64,000 bases of DNA from Acidimicrobiia bacterium (GCA_026985095.1 JALSQW010000021.1:1-64000); one strand, 5' to 3'; positions 14,676-23,909 are shown, counted from the stretch's first letter. Notes: generated from the letters alone by a model not told the origin. Translations and numbers: made by a program.

Positions 14676-15944
14676 TCAGGACTCGTAGCCGTCGAGGCCC
14701 CGATCGAGGATGTCGATCCCGTGATCGAGCTCCTCGACGGTCACCGTCAGCGGAGGGATGAACCTGATGATGTTCCCGTCCGGGCCGCACGGCAGGATGA
14801 ACATGCCCTCGTCGATCGCGTGGGCCGACACGGTGGCGAAGGCATCAGGGTCCGGTCGGCGGTCGTCGGCGACCAGCTCGACGCCGATCATCAGACCCAA
14901 CCCGCGCACGTCGCCGATCGTCGGATGCTTCGACTTCAGCTCGTTGAGGCGACCGAACGCGTGGTCCGACAGCTTCGCCACACCGGGGATCACCTCGCCG
15001 AGCATGTCGACGACCGCCGTCGAAGCCGCGCACGACACCGGATTGCCACCGAACGTGGTGCCGTGGGAGCCGGCCGGCCACCTGGAGAAGATCTCCCGCG
15101 ACGCTCCCACCGCCGAGAGCGGCAGGCCGTTGGCGATCGCCTTGCCCATGACGAGGATGTCGGGCTGAACGCCGTAGACCTGGCTGGTGAACCAGTCGCC
15201 GGTGCGGCCGAAGCCGGTCTGGACCTCGTCGACGATCATCAAGATCCCATGCTCGTCGGCTAGCGATCGGATCGCAGCGAGGAAATCGTGCCCGGCCGGG
15301 TAGTACCCGCCTTCACCCTGGAGCGGCTCGATGAGGAACGCGGCGACCTCCGACGGCATGACCTCGTGCTTGAACATCCGCTCGAGCTCATCGAGGGCGA
15401 GCTGATCGGCGTGCTCCTTGGACACCCCCCACCGGTAGGGATGCGGGAACGGGGTCACGAAGACCGACGGAAGCAGCGGATGGTACCCCTGCCGGTACTT
15501 GGCTTTCGATGTGGTGTACGTGACCGATCCCATCGTGCGACCGTGGAACCCTCCCCGGAACACGACGATCCCCTGGCGTCCCGTGGTCTTGCGGGCGAGC
15601 TTGACCGAGGCTTCGACCGCCTCGGCCCCCGAGTTCATGAAGAACACCTGCTCGATCGACGACGGGGTGACCGACACGAGACGCTCGGCGGCTGTGATCA
15701 ACGACCCGTAGAGGTAGGTTCCGCCGGCATGCCAGAGCCGGTCGATCTGGGCTTCGACGGCTGCCTGGACCGGAGGTGGGCGGTGACCCAGGTTGGTGAC
15801 CGCGATCCCGCAGGCGAAATCGAGGTACCGCTTGCCGTCGGCATCGGTCACCCAGCTCCCTTCGCCATGGACGATCTCGATCTCGGTATCGAACGAGATG
15901 ACCGGTGGAATCAGCTGGTGGAGTCGGTCGGACAGATCGGACAT
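14676..15944 (-). CDS. Class III PLP-dependent aminotransferase (4-aminobutyrate aminotransferase-like)
   Basis: A 422-residue class III aminotransferase. Features are the glycine-rich FFMNSGAEAVEASVKLARK, GGFHGRTMGSV, the PLP-ring Asp in MIVDEVQTGFGRTG and the Schiff-base Lys in ILVMGKAIANGLPLSAV, with HGTTFGGNPVSCA near the end. These fit GabT/acetylornithine-type enzymes, moving an omega-amino group to 2-oxoglutarate. The exact amine substrate is uncertain. The ATG at 15944 has a strong GAGGAGGT ribosome site 5-6 bp upstream; the track's longer ORF extends into the intergenic region. It forms a likely two-gene operon with arcC. Confidence 0.9.
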   Translation of the reverse strand: MSDLSDRLHQLIPPVISFDTEIEIVHGEGSWVTDADGKRYLDFACGIAVTNLGHRPPPVQAAVEAQIDRLWHAGGTYLYGSLITAAERLVSVTPSSIEQVFFMNSGAEAVEASVKLARKTTGRQGIVVFRGGFHGRTMGSVTYTTSKAKYRQGYHPLLPSVFVTPFPHPYRWGVSKEHADQLALDELERMFKHEVMPSEVAAFLIEPLQGEGGYYPAGHDFLAAIRSLADEHGILMIVDEVQTGFGRTGDWFTSQVYGVQPDILVMGKAIANGLPLSAVGASREIFSRWPAGSHGTTFGGNPVSCAASTAVVDMLGEVIPGVAKLSDHAFGRLNELKSKHPTIGDVRGLGLMIGVELVADDRRPDPDAFATVSAHAIDEGMFILPCGPDGNIIRFIPPLTVTVEELDHGIDILDRGLDGYES

Positions 15945-16082
15945 GGGGACACCTCCTCGGTGGGCGGCCGGTCGGCCGCGGTACGCGTCGCATGCGTGGG
16001 TATCGTTGCCCGTTACGGGGCAGCGAAGAGATGCCCTCGGCTCTCGCGTGGCGTCATGGCCCGGATTATGCACCCGATCCGG

Positions 16083-17594
16083 TCACTTGTCTGCCACGAA
16101 CCTCTCCAGATCCGCAGGGCTCGTGACGATCGATCGTTCCGTCCCGTCGTCCACCGCGACGACGAACGTGCCAGCCACGACGTCGACCCGCAGCTCCGCC
16201 GACGTGCCCGAGCCCTCCCACCGCATCGTCAGCTCGTCGGTGCGCTCCCCCAGCGACCAGGCCCCGGCGAACGCCGGGAAACGGTTGCGGAACCGGATCA
16301 GCGCCAGGAGGTCCTGCACGACCGGACGGGCCAACGCCACCGCGACCTCCGATCTGTCGTAGAAGCGCCGGTTGATGTCCCTCCCGACGCCGGTCCGGCG
16401 CATGAGCGCCAGGTCGTTCTCACCGGCGAGAAGACCGACGTAGTAGATCTGCGGGATGCCCGGGGTGAACAGCTGGATCGCCCGGGCCGTCAGGTAGCTG
16501 GTGTCGTTCCGTGCGACCGCGTCGTAGAAGGTCGTGTTGACCTGGTAGACGTCGAGGTTGCCGGCGCGGGCGCCGGTCGCTCGACGGCTCGCGTCGTGGG
16601 TGTTGGCGTGGATCCACTCGACCAGGGTGGAGATCTGGTCGGCCGTGAGGAGCCCCGGGGTGGCCGGCTCGATGTCGTCGGGGCCGACATCGACGACGCC
16701 GATGCCGTCGTGCGTGTCGAGGACCGTCACCGCGTTGCGGGGTCGCAACGCCAGCCACTTCCGGAGGGGGGACGCGTCGCCTCGGGCCAGCATCCACAGC
16801 ACGAGCGGCGGGAGGGCGAAGTCGTAGACGAGGTCGGCCACCTGGGCGACCTGGATCTGGCGAGCGTGGTGGGCGTGGACCTCGACGAGCGCCCGTAGTC
16901 CCCGGCGATGCAGGTTCCGTTGCATCCGGCCGATGAACGCCAGCGTTGCCGGGGTCATGAAACACGACGTTCCCGGGGTCTTGACGGCGTACCCGACGGC
17001 GTCGAGACGGACCGTCGAGACCCCGTGCGCGGCGAACGTGGAGGCGATCCGTTCGAGATAGGCCGCTGTGCGGGGATCGTCGACGGCCAGATCGATCTGG
17101 CGGGCGGTGAACGTCGTCCAGGCCAGACGTCGGGAGCCGTCGTCGAGACGCACCACCGTCAGGGGAAGGCCGGGACGGGGACGGTAGATCCGTAGGAGGT
17201 CCTCCTCGGTCGCTCCGTCGGGGAACACGGTCGAAAGGAAATGGAACATGGTGGCGTACGGGGACGCAGCGCCGCGATCGAGGAAGTCGCGGAACTCGAT
17301 GGACTCCGCCGAGATGTGGTTGACGATCAGGTCGGCGGTGACCGCGTACCGTCGAGCCAGTGTGGCGACGTCTTCCCACGATCCGAGCCGGGGATCGACG
17401 GTGGCGTGGTCGATCGGATCGAACCCGTGATCGGCGCCGTCGAAGGGGACGAAGAAGGGAAGGAGATGGATCCCGCCGAAGACCCCCGCCAGGGGCCCGT
17501 CGAGGAGGTCCATCAACGCCGGGATGGTTCCTCCCATCCGGTCGGCGTAGGCGATCAGCTCGACCTGCGGGCCCGTGGAGGCGGCATTGCCCAT
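16083..17594 (-). CDS. Sucrose phosphorylase-type GH13 glycosidase
   Basis: A 503-residue GH13 subfamily 18 enzyme. It begins LIAYADRMGGTIPAL, has DLIVNHISAESIEF, the nucleophile strand VSTVRLDAVGYAVKTPG followed by TSCFMTPATLAF, the acid/base Glu in RALVEVHAHHARQ and the stabiliser Asp in VLDTHDGIGVVDV. These blocks match bacterial sucrose phosphorylases, which convert sucrose and phosphate to glucose 1-phosphate and fructose. Relatives act on glucosylglycerate or sucrose 6-phosphate, so the acceptor is not certain. No sugar transporter is adjacent. It is 9 bp beyond the stop side of the hydratase gene, same strand. Confidence 0.85.
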   Translation of the reverse strand: MGNAASTGPQVELIAYADRMGGTIPALMDLLDGPLAGVFGGIHLLPFFVPFDGADHGFDPIDHATVDPRLGSWEDVATLARRYAVTADLIVNHISAESIEFRDFLDRGAASPYATMFHFLSTVFPDGATEEDLLRIYRPRPGLPLTVVRLDDGSRRLAWTTFTARQIDLAVDDPRTAAYLERIASTFAAHGVSTVRLDAVGYAVKTPGTSCFMTPATLAFIGRMQRNLHRRGLRALVEVHAHHARQIQVAQVADLVYDFALPPLVLWMLARGDASPLRKWLALRPRNAVTVLDTHDGIGVVDVGPDDIEPATPGLLTADQISTLVEWIHANTHDASRRATGARAGNLDVYQVNTTFYDAVARNDTSYLTARAIQLFTPGIPQIYYVGLLAGENDLALMRRTGVGRDINRRFYDRSEVAVALARPVVQDLLALIRFRNRFPAFAGAWSLGERTDELTMRWEGSGTSAELRVDVVAGTFVVAVDDGTERSIVTSPADLERFVADK

Positions 17595-17603
17595 CCGCTC
17601 GGG

Positions 17604-18446
17604 TCAGTGCCCCTCGAACCGAGGCTCGCGCTTGTCCACGAACGCGGCCATCGCCTCGGCGAGGTCGTCGGAATGGAGGAACGCAGCGTTCCACAACGCC
17701 ACGTAGTCGAGATGGTCGGCGACGCCGGACCGGGTGGCCGCCGACAGCACCGCTTTCGTCCCTTGGACGGCCAGCGGCGAGTTGCGGGCGATCGCCTCGG
17801 CGGTCCGCAACGCCGCCTCGAGCACGGCCTCGGCATCGGGCTCGACGCGGGTGACCAGCCGCATCGCCAACGCCTCGGAAGCGCCGAAGTCCTTGCCGGT
17901 GTAGACGACCTCGGCGAGGCTCGACGGGTCGACGATCGCGGGGAGACGCTGCAGCGTCCCGACGTCGGCGACCATGCCGATCCGGGTCTCGCGTACCGAG
18001 AACGTGGTGTCGGCGGCCGCGTACCGGATGTCGCACGCGGTGATCAGATCGACCCCCGCACCGATGCAGTACCCGTGGACCGCGGCGACGACCGGCTTCG
18101 GGCAGTCGGCGAGCGCCGAGAAGGTCCGCTGCATCTTCTTGATCATGCGGTAGGTGGCACGACGGTGGGCGACGCCGCTGGGGGGCGCGGTCGCGTGGGG
18201 ATCCAAGTCGCCCGACGCCATCGATGGGGCGAAGGCGGTCAGATCGAGCCCCGACGTGAACGCCCGGCCCTTGCCGGCGACGACGAGGACCCGGACCGAG
18301 TCGTCCTCGGCGAGGGCATCGACGATCGATGGGAACTCGATCCAGAAGCCGGGTCCGAAGGCGTTGAGACGTTCCGGTCGGTCGAGCCAGACGATGGCGA
18401 CGTGGTCGCGCCGCTCGACGGTGACGACATCGGAGGAGGGGTTCAT
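17604..18446 (-). CDS. Enoyl-CoA hydratase/isomerase (ECH1-like dienoyl-CoA isomerase)
   Basis: A 280-residue crotonase-fold protein. The oxyanion-hole region is GRAFTSGLDL and the second block VVAAVHGYCIGAGVDLITACDIRYAAADTTFSVRETRIGM continues with VADVGTLQRLP. The three acidic residues of mammalian ECH1 (Asp in GVDL, Glu in VRET, Asp in VADVG) are all present, pointing to delta3,5-delta2,4-dienoyl-CoA isomerase activity in oxidation of unsaturated fatty acids. Simple hydratase activity is an alternative. The ATG at 18446 overlaps the mobA stop; the 400-residue track ORF is an antisense extension over mobA. Confidence 0.86.
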   Translation of the reverse strand: MNPSSDVVTVERRDHVAIVWLDRPERLNAFGPGFWIEFPSIVDALAEDDSVRVLVVAGKGRAFTSGLDLTAFAPSMASGDLDPHATAPPSGVAHRRATYRMIKKMQRTFSALADCPKPVVAAVHGYCIGAGVDLITACDIRYAAADTTFSVRETRIGMVADVGTLQRLPAIVDPSSLAEVVYTGKDFGASEALAMRLVTRVEPDAEAVLEAALRTAEAIARNSPLAVQGTKAVLSAATRSGVADHLDYVALWNAAFLHSDDLAEAMAAFVDKREPRFEGH

Positions 18447-19051
18447 GGGGTCGAGCGTAGCGGCGGTGCCCCGAAGCGGGCCAACGCTTCGTCGACGGCC
18501 GACGGGGTATCGATGCTGAACCATGAGCGACCGTCCTCGCCCCAGGTCCGCCACAGGTCGGCGGTGACCTCGGTGACCTCGACGGCATCGAGGACGGCCC
18601 GCACGGACGTCCGGCCGGTACCTTCGAGGAGCGCACGGGCGACGGGCAGGCACGCCGGCCGATACACGGCGCAGGTGACCTGGGGGTGGCCCTGGTCGAT
18701 CGGTACGGTCGCGTCGCCGGGCAGGTCGGCGAGGGCGCCGAGGGTCGCGGCCCGCACGTAGGGTTGATCGACGGCGACGAGGGCGACGCTGCGGCCACCG
18801 GCCCACGCCAGGGCCGCCTCCAGACCTGCCAGCGGGCCGCGACGGCCCGGCCTGAGGTCGGGGATCTCTGGGATCGGGTCGGGAGCTGGTCCGCCGACGA
18901 CGATCCGTTCGCCGACCCCGGCGAGTCCGTCGAGGACCCGTTCGAGCATGGTCATCCCGCCGATCGGTACCGAGGCCTTGTCCCGCCCCATGCGGCGGGA
19001 GGCACCGCCCGCGAGCACGGCGACGACGAGGTCGGGGTGGGGGGTTGCCAT
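18443..19051 (-). CDS. mobA: Molybdenum cofactor guanylyltransferase
   Basis: A 202-residue nucleotidyltransferase. The N-terminal AVLAGGASRRMGRDKASVP is the GTP-binding signature of MobA/MobA-like enzymes, followed by [17 protein letters not shown] and VALVAVDQPYV (substrate Asp). MobA attaches GMP to molybdopterin to make the MGD form used by DMSO-reductase-family enzymes, including many formate dehydrogenases. The ATG at 19051 begins directly with the family core. It overlaps the hydratase start by 4 bp and is divergent from the DUF4349 gene. Other Moco genes are not in the window. Confidence 0.87.
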   Translation of the reverse strand: MATPHPDLVVAVLAGGASRRMGRDKASVPIGGMTMLERVLDGLAGVGERIVVGGPAPDPIPEIPDLRPGRRGPLAGLEAALAWAGGRSVALVAVDQPYVRAATLGALADLPGDATVPIDQGHPQVTCAVYRPACLPVARALLEGTGRTSVRAVLDAVEVTEVTADLWRTWGEDGRSWFSIDTPSAVDEALARFGAPPLRSTP

Positions 19052-19202
19052 GGCCGCGACGTTACCGGTTCCGGATGCCGGTCGTGTTCCACACCGACGC
19101 GTTCGGTGAGGCGGGACGGAGCCCCGGCTCGGGAACCGATCGCCGGCGTCGTGGCGTCCAACGCGCCACACGGGTCACCGTACCCGAATGGGAGGCAACA
19201 TC

Positions 19203-20156
19203 ATGGAACGGAAGGATCGACGACGTACCGCAGCCGCGTTGGTGGCCGGCATGCTCCTCCTCGGGGCGTGCAGTGGGTCGGGCTCGGAGTCCGTGACGAC
19301 CCTCGTCGGCGACGCGGCGAGCGTCGAGGGCGGCGCCGCCGCCGTCGACCGGGACACCGCGGGGACCGCGACGTCCGCCGACCGGTCGGCGGACGCAGGC
19401 GGCGAGGCGCCGGCGCGCTTCGAAGTCGAGGCGGCCCTGGCCCTGGATCAGCGCATCATCCGGGACGGCAGGATCGATCTGCGCATCGAACCGGGAGACT
19501 TCGCCGCGCGGGCGGCCGAGCTGCGGAGGATCGCCGAAGATCTCGGCGGGTACATCGCCGGAGCCGAGTCGCACATCGAGGAGGTCGACCAGGAGCGGTA
19601 CTCCGTGGGATGGTTCACGCTCCGCATCCCCGAGGATCGCTTCGAGGATGCCATGGCCAAGGTCGAGGGACTCGGAGAACGGCTCGACCTCACCCTGTCC
19701 AGCCAGGACGTGACCGAAGAGTACGTCGACCTGCAGAGCCGCCTCCGCTACTGGCGCAACCAGGAGGCGTTCTACTCGCGTCTCCTCGACGAGGCGACCA
19801 CGGTGCAGGATCTGGTGGCCGTCAACTCGCAGATGGAGCAGGTCCTGACCGCCATCGAGCAGATCGAAGGCCGTCTCCGGTACCTCGAGTCGAGGACCTC
19901 GTTCTCGACGTTGACGGTGGGGCTCACGGAGGTGCCGTCGGAGGCGCCCGTCGCTGCTCCGGAGCCGTCGGCGCCGACGATGCTGGGCGAAGCCGTCGAC
20001 ATGGCCGGGCAGGTCCTCCTCGGCACCATCGGTTTCCTCATCGTGGCGGCGGCGTTCCTGCTGCCGTTGGGGGCGGTGGCCCTCGTGGCGTATCTGATCT
20101 ACCGGCTCGTCGTCGCCGTGATGCGTCGCCGAACCAGCGTCACCGAGTCGGGCTGA
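19203..20156 (+). CDS. DUF4349 lipoprotein
   Basis: A 317-residue predicted lipoprotein with signal AAALVAGMLLLGAC and lipobox LGAC. A low-complexity Ala/Asp stretch is followed by the DUF4349 domain: RIIRDGRIDLRIEPGDF, IAEDLGGYIAGAESH, GWFTLRIPEDRFEDAM and VTEEYVDLQSRLRYWRNQE, then a coiled-coil-like helix. A C-terminal membrane helix (LLGTIGFLIVAAAFLLPLG) ends in a basic tail. It is anchored at both ends in the envelope; the function of the family is unknown. The ATG at 19203 is chosen because GGGAGG sits 7 bp upstream. Confidence 0.87.
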   Translation: MERKDRRRTAAALVAGMLLLGACSGSGSESVTTLVGDAASVEGGAAAVDRDTAGTATSADRSADAGGEAPARFEVEAALALDQRIIRDGRIDLRIEPGDFAARAAELRRIAEDLGGYIAGAESHIEEVDQERYSVGWFTLRIPEDRFEDAMAKVEGLGERLDLTLSSQDVTEEYVDLQSRLRYWRNQEAFYSRLLDEATTVQDLVAVNSQMEQVLTAIEQIEGRLRYLESRTSFSTLTVGLTEVPSEAPVAAPEPSAPTMLGEAVDMAGQVLLGTIGFLIVAAAFLLPLGAVALVAYLIYRLVVAVMRRRTSVTESG

Positions 20157-20170
20157 GCGGCGTTCGGACA

Positions 20171-20207
20171 GACGGAGGGGAGCACCCGACGGGCGCTCCC
20201 CTCCGTC
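20171..20207 (+). terminator. Strong hairpin terminator
   Basis: GACGGAGGGGAGC and GCTCCCCTCCGTC form a perfect 13-bp stem around an 11-nt loop, 14 bp after the DUF4349 stop. No U tract follows. It lies between converging genes and may serve both strands. Confidence 0.75.
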
Positions 20208-20284
20208 TCACGGTCGTCGATCCCCTCGGCGCGTAACGGGGACGCACCGCACGCAGGCGTCCCCGTCGACCGCGCTCGGGATCG

Positions 20285-20518
20285 TCACTCGCCGTCGATC
20301 AGGTCCTTGGCCTTGTCGGCGGCTGCATCGATCTTGTCGGTGTGGGCGCCACCGGTCTTCTCGTCGGCGATGTCGGCGGCCTTGTCGATCCCCTCGGCCA
20401 CCTTGTCCTCGTTGCCGTCGATCAGGTCCTTGGCCTTGTCGACGAGATCCTCACCGACGTCCTTGGCCTTCTCGACCAGATCCTCGGCCTTGTCCTTGAA
20501 ATCGTCGAGCATTCCCAT
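20285..20518 (-). CDS. MT0933-like antitoxin family small protein
   Basis: A 77-residue, highly charged amphipathic helical protein (MGMLDDFKDKAEDLVEKAKD) with the block IDKAADIADEKTGGAHTDKID that resembles the MT0933/Rv0909-like antitoxin family. In Mycobacterium tuberculosis Rv0909 is paired with the toxin Rv0910; no SRPBCC-type toxin gene is adjacent here, so an antitoxin role is doubtful. CsbD-like stress proteins are an alternative by composition. The ATG is preceded by GAAGGGAG. It is flanked by the hairpin terminator and a divergent gene. Confidence 0.75.
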   Translation of the reverse strand: MGMLDDFKDKAEDLVEKAKDVGEDLVDKAKDLIDGNEDKVAEGIDKAADIADEKTGGAHTDKIDAAADKAKDLIDGE

Positions 20519-20640
20519 GCGGGCTCCCTTCTCGCATCCGGTCTGACCCGACGAGTGTAGAGGCCTTCCCGGTGGTCCCTCGGCCCGGCGGTCCCGTCGC
20601 TAGCATCGGTGACGACGACCGGATCGGGGGGGAGACCCGC

Positions 20641-21435
20641 ATGAACGACAGACAGTTCCGCATCCTGGCGGTGCTCCTCGGCGTCATCGGCCTGCTACTC
20701 CTCGCCATCTTGGTGTGGCTCGCCCTCGGCGGCGACGAGGGCGGGACGGCGGTGGGAACGTCGACGACCGCCGCCGTGTCCTCCACCGATCCGGCCGACC
20801 CGTCCACGACAACGCTGCTCGTGACCTCGACGACGGCCACGCCGACGACAGCCACCTCGACGACGTCGAGCACGACGAGCACCTCGACGACGTCGACATC
20901 GACCACGACGACCACCGTCGCCCCGTTGGTCCTCGAAGCCGACGGCATCGGCGCGGTCGACTTCGGCGCCGACCCGGACACCGCCATCGCGTACGCCACC
21001 GCCGCCCTCGGCCCTCCCAAACGCGACTCTGGTTGGATCGACTCGTTCTCGGGTTACGGCACGTGCCCACCGCCGGTGGTGCGGGGAGTCGAATGGGGCG
21101 GCCCCGCCGACTGGTACGGGTTCGTGCTCCTGTTCACCCAGGCGGCGACCAGCTACCAGCCCGCGGGCGTGCCCCACCTGTTCGGCTACTACTACATCGA
21201 CGGGACGGACCCCGCCGGCCTCGGAACACCCGAGGCGATCTTCATCGGCTCGTCGATCGCGGACGCCCAGGCGGCGTACCCGGGGTTGCAGCTCTTCGAC
21301 GACGAGGTCTTCGGGACGACCTGGCGTGTCGACGACGACCCGTCGGACGATGCGATCCTCTACGGCTCGGCCAGCGGCACCGACCCGGCCGACATCATCG
21401 AGACCATCAACGGTGGGGTCACCTGCGGGGAATGA
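20641..21435 (+). CDS. Membrane-anchored protein with Thr/Ser linker, unknown function
   Basis: A 264-residue protein with one N-terminal helix (LAVLLGVIGLLLLAILVWLAL), a Thr/Ser-rich linker of about 65 residues (TTATPTTATSTTSSTTSTST) and a C-terminal globular domain of about 170 residues. That domain starts EADGIGAVDFGADPDTAIAY and has the pair TCPPPVVRGVEWGG and VTCGE, whose cysteines could pair. The DFG-x3-D-x3-A-x3-A start resembles envelope domains often found behind such linkers in actinobacteria, but I know no function. The ATG at 20641 has GGGGGAGA upstream. It converges on purM with 21 bp between stops. Confidence 0.72.
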   Translation: MNDRQFRILAVLLGVIGLLLLAILVWLALGGDEGGTAVGTSTTAAVSSTDPADPSTTTLLVTSTTATPTTATSTTSSTTSTSTTSTSTTTTTVAPLVLEADGIGAVDFGADPDTAIAYATAALGPPKRDSGWIDSFSGYGTCPPPVVRGVEWGGPADWYGFVLLFTQAATSYQPAGVPHLFGYYYIDGTDPAGLGTPEAIFIGSSIADAQAAYPGLQLFDDEVFGTTWRVDDDPSDDAILYGSASGTDPADIIETINGGVTCGE

Positions 21436-21456
21436 CTCCCGACGGCTCCCGGTTCG

Positions 21457-22473
21457 CTAGTGGAGTTCGATGCCCCGGTCCCCGGTGATGATCTCGCCGA
21501 TGATCGACGTGTCGTGCTCGTACATCTCGAAGGCCCGCATGAACCGCTCCACGTCGTCAGGCGAGGCGATCACGACGAAGCCGATCCCCATGTTGAAGGT
21601 GCGGAACATCTCGGCCCGGTCGATGCCCCCCAGGCGCTGGATGACCTGGAACACATGCGGCACCTCCCACAACGACGTGTCGATCCGGGCCCGCATCCCC
21701 GCCGGGAGGACCCGAACGAGATTGCCGGGAAGGCCGCCGCCGGTGATGTGCGCCAGCCCGTGGGCCTCGGCCCTCGCCAGCGCGTTGTTCACGGCAGGCG
21801 CGTACACGACCGACGGCTCGAGCAGCACCTCGGCGGCAGGGACGTCGGTATCGGGGAACGGCTCGTCGAGCGAGAGCTGATCGACGACCAGCGCCCGGAC
21901 CAACGAGAACCCGTTCGCTCGCAGGTTCGGGCTGTGCACGCCGATCACGACGTCGCCTTCGACGATCTTCGAGCCGTCGACCTCGTCGCCGTGCTCGACG
22001 ATCCCCAGGGCCGTCGCCGCGAGGTCGAACCGGTCCGGGTCGAGAACGCCGGGATGTTCCGCGGTCTCGCCACCCAGCAGAGCGATCTCGGACTCGTCGG
22101 CGGCTTCGGCGATCGATTCGATCAGCATCGACACTCGGTCGATGTCGAGCTGACCGACGGCGATGTAGTCCGTCATGGCGATCGGTTGCGCACCGGCAGA
22201 GGCGAGATCGTCGGCGACCATGGCCACCAGGTCGTACCCGAGTCCCTCCACCAGGCCGGTGACGCGAGCCAGCTCGGCCTTCGTACCGACGCCGTCGGTG
22301 GACATCATCAACACCGGGTTCGTGTAACCGGCGGGAACGCGGATCCCGGCCGCGAACCCGCCGAAGCCACCGATCACGTCCTCGGTCCAGGTGGCGGTCA
22401 CCCGCCAGCCGATCTCCTCGACGAGCTGCTCGGCGGCGTCGAGGCTCACGCCTGCGCTCTCGTAATCGGTCAT
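21457..22473 (-). CDS. purM: Phosphoribosylformylglycinamidine cyclo-ligase
   Basis: A 338-residue AIR synthetase, step 5 of de novo purine synthesis (FGAM + ATP to AIR). The ATP/phosphate loop PVLMMSTDGVGTKAELA, YDLVAMVADDLASAGAQPI, LLGGETAEHPGV and the C-terminal HITGGGLPGNLVRVLP with FNMGIGFV are all family features. The ATG at 22473 overlaps the purF stop by 4 bp; the longer track ORF is purF antisense. The 21457 stop is 21 bp from the convergent gene. Confidence 0.95.
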   Translation of the reverse strand: MTDYESAGVSLDAAEQLVEEIGWRVTATWTEDVIGGFGGFAAGIRVPAGYTNPVLMMSTDGVGTKAELARVTGLVEGLGYDLVAMVADDLASAGAQPIAMTDYIAVGQLDIDRVSMLIESIAEAADESEIALLGGETAEHPGVLDPDRFDLAATALGIVEHGDEVDGSKIVEGDVVIGVHSPNLRANGFSLVRALVVDQLSLDEPFPDTDVPAAEVLLEPSVVYAPAVNNALARAEAHGLAHITGGGLPGNLVRVLPAGMRARIDTSLWEVPHVFQVIQRLGGIDRAEMFRTFNMGIGFVVIASPDDVERFMRAFEMYEHDTSIIGEIITGDRGIELH

Positions 22474-23909
22474 GGCCGAACCTCCAGGGCGAACTTGGCG
22501 TCCGCCTCGGGAACCTCGGTCGGGTAGTCGCCCGACAGGCAGGCGGTACAGAAGCCGGCGTCGGGCACACCGGTCGCGTCGCGCAATGCCCCCAGCTCGA
22601 GGTACGCCAGGGAGTCGACGCCGAGGAAGTCCGCCACCTCCTGGATGGTCCGGTCGGCTGCCAGGAGCGTGGATCGGTCCCCGGTGTCCATGCCGTAGTG
22701 GCAGGGCCATCGGTACGGAGGCGACGAGATCCTGAGGTGCACCTCGAGGGCACCGGCGCCGCGGACCATCTGGACGAGCTGGCGGGTCGTCGAGCCGCGC
22801 ACGATCGAATCGTCGACGAGGACGACCCGGCGGCCGTCGAGCGCATCGGGCAGCGGGTTCAGCTTCATCCGGATGCCGCGGTCGCGCATCGACTGGGCAG
22901 GTTCGATGAAGGTTCGGCCGACGTACCGGTTCTTCACAAGACCATCGGAGTAGGGGATGCCGGTCACCTCGGCGTAGCCCTGGGCGGCTGGGATGCCCGA
23001 TTCGGGAACCGGGACCACGATGTCGGCCTGGGCGGGCGCCTGGGCGGCGAGCGCCCGACCCATGCGCCGACGCGCCCCGTGGACGGTCTCGCCGTACAAG
23101 GTGGAGTCAGGCCGGGCGAAGTAGACGAACTCGAACAGGCACAGCCGTGGGTCGCTCGGGGGGAAGGGCCGGGAGCTGTGGACGCCGTCGTCGTCGATGA
23201 CCAGCATCTCGCCGGGCTCGACGTCGCGGACGAACGCGGCGCCGATGATGTCGAGTGCCGCCGACTCCGATGCGAGGACCCAGCCGCCGTCGAAGGATCC
23301 CAGGCAGAGGGGGCGGAAACCGAGCGGATCACGCACCCCGACGAGCCGATCCTTGTCCATGACGGTGAGGGTGAAGGCGCCGCGGAGCCCCGGGAGCACC
23401 GCGGCGAGCGCATCGGGGAGGTCCTCGCCGGTGGTCGCCATCCGTTCGGCGATCGCCTGGGCCATCAGCTCCGAATCGGTGGTGGCGACGATCTGGCCGA
23501 CCTCGGAGGCGAGCTCGACGGTGTTCGTGAGGTTGCCGTTGTGGGCCAGGGCGATCGCGTTGCGACCCACCGATCGGTACACCGGTTGCGAGTTCTCCCA
23601 CCGGTTCGCCCCGGTCGTCGAGTAGCGAGTGTGGCCGATCGCGAGGTCGCCGCGGAGCCCGGCGAGGGTGGGTTCGTCGAACACCTGGGCCACCAGCCCG
23701 AGGTCCTTGTAGACGGTCAAGGTCTCGCCGTCGGCGACGGCGATCCCGGCGCTCTCCTGTCCGCGATGCTGGAGCGCGAAGAGCCCGAAGTAGGTCAGGC
23801 GGGCCGTGTCACGGCCGGGAGCGTAGACGCCGAAGACGCCGCAGGCCTCGCCTGGGCGCTCGTCGACGTCGGGACCGAGTCGAGGCTCGGCGATCGGGGT
23901 GTCCAGCAC
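22470..23909 (-). CDS. purF: Amidophosphoribosyltransferase
   Basis: A 479-residue enzyme for the first committed step of purine synthesis (PRPP + Gln to phosphoribosylamine). The class II glutaminase nucleophile Cys follows a short propeptide in GEACGVFGVYAPG, so N-terminal cleavage is expected. GHTRYSTTGAN and LAHNGNLTN are glutaminase blocks and VVLVDDSIVRGSTT is the PRPP loop. Cysteines in SSPPYRWPCHYGMDT and GFCTACLSGDYP could hold a 4Fe-4S cluster, as in Bacillus PurF. GTG at 23909 gives a propeptide of about 20 residues; upstream GTG or TTG starts are possible. Divergent from the acyl-CoA dehydrogenase. Confidence 0.93.
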   Translation of the reverse strand: MLDTPIAEPRLGPDVDERPGEACGVFGVYAPGRDTARLTYFGLFALQHRGQESAGIAVADGETLTVYKDLGLVAQVFDEPTLAGLRGDLAIGHTRYSTTGANRWENSQPVYRSVGRNAIALAHNGNLTNTVELASEVGQIVATTDSELMAQAIAERMATTGEDLPDALAAVLPGLRGAFTLTVMDKDRLVGVRDPLGFRPLCLGSFDGGWVLASESAALDIIGAAFVRDVEPGEMLVIDDDGVHSSRPFPPSDPRLCLFEFVYFARPDSTLYGETVHGARRRMGRALAAQAPAQADIVVPVPESGIPAAQGYAEVTGIPYSDGLVKNRYVGRTFIEPAQSMRDRGIRMKLNPLPDALDGRRVVLVDDSIVRGSTTRQLVQMVRGAGALEVHLRISSPPYRWPCHYGMDTGDRSTLLAADRTIQEVADFLGVDSLAYLELGALRDATGVPDAGFCTACLSGDYPTEVPEADAKFALEVRP

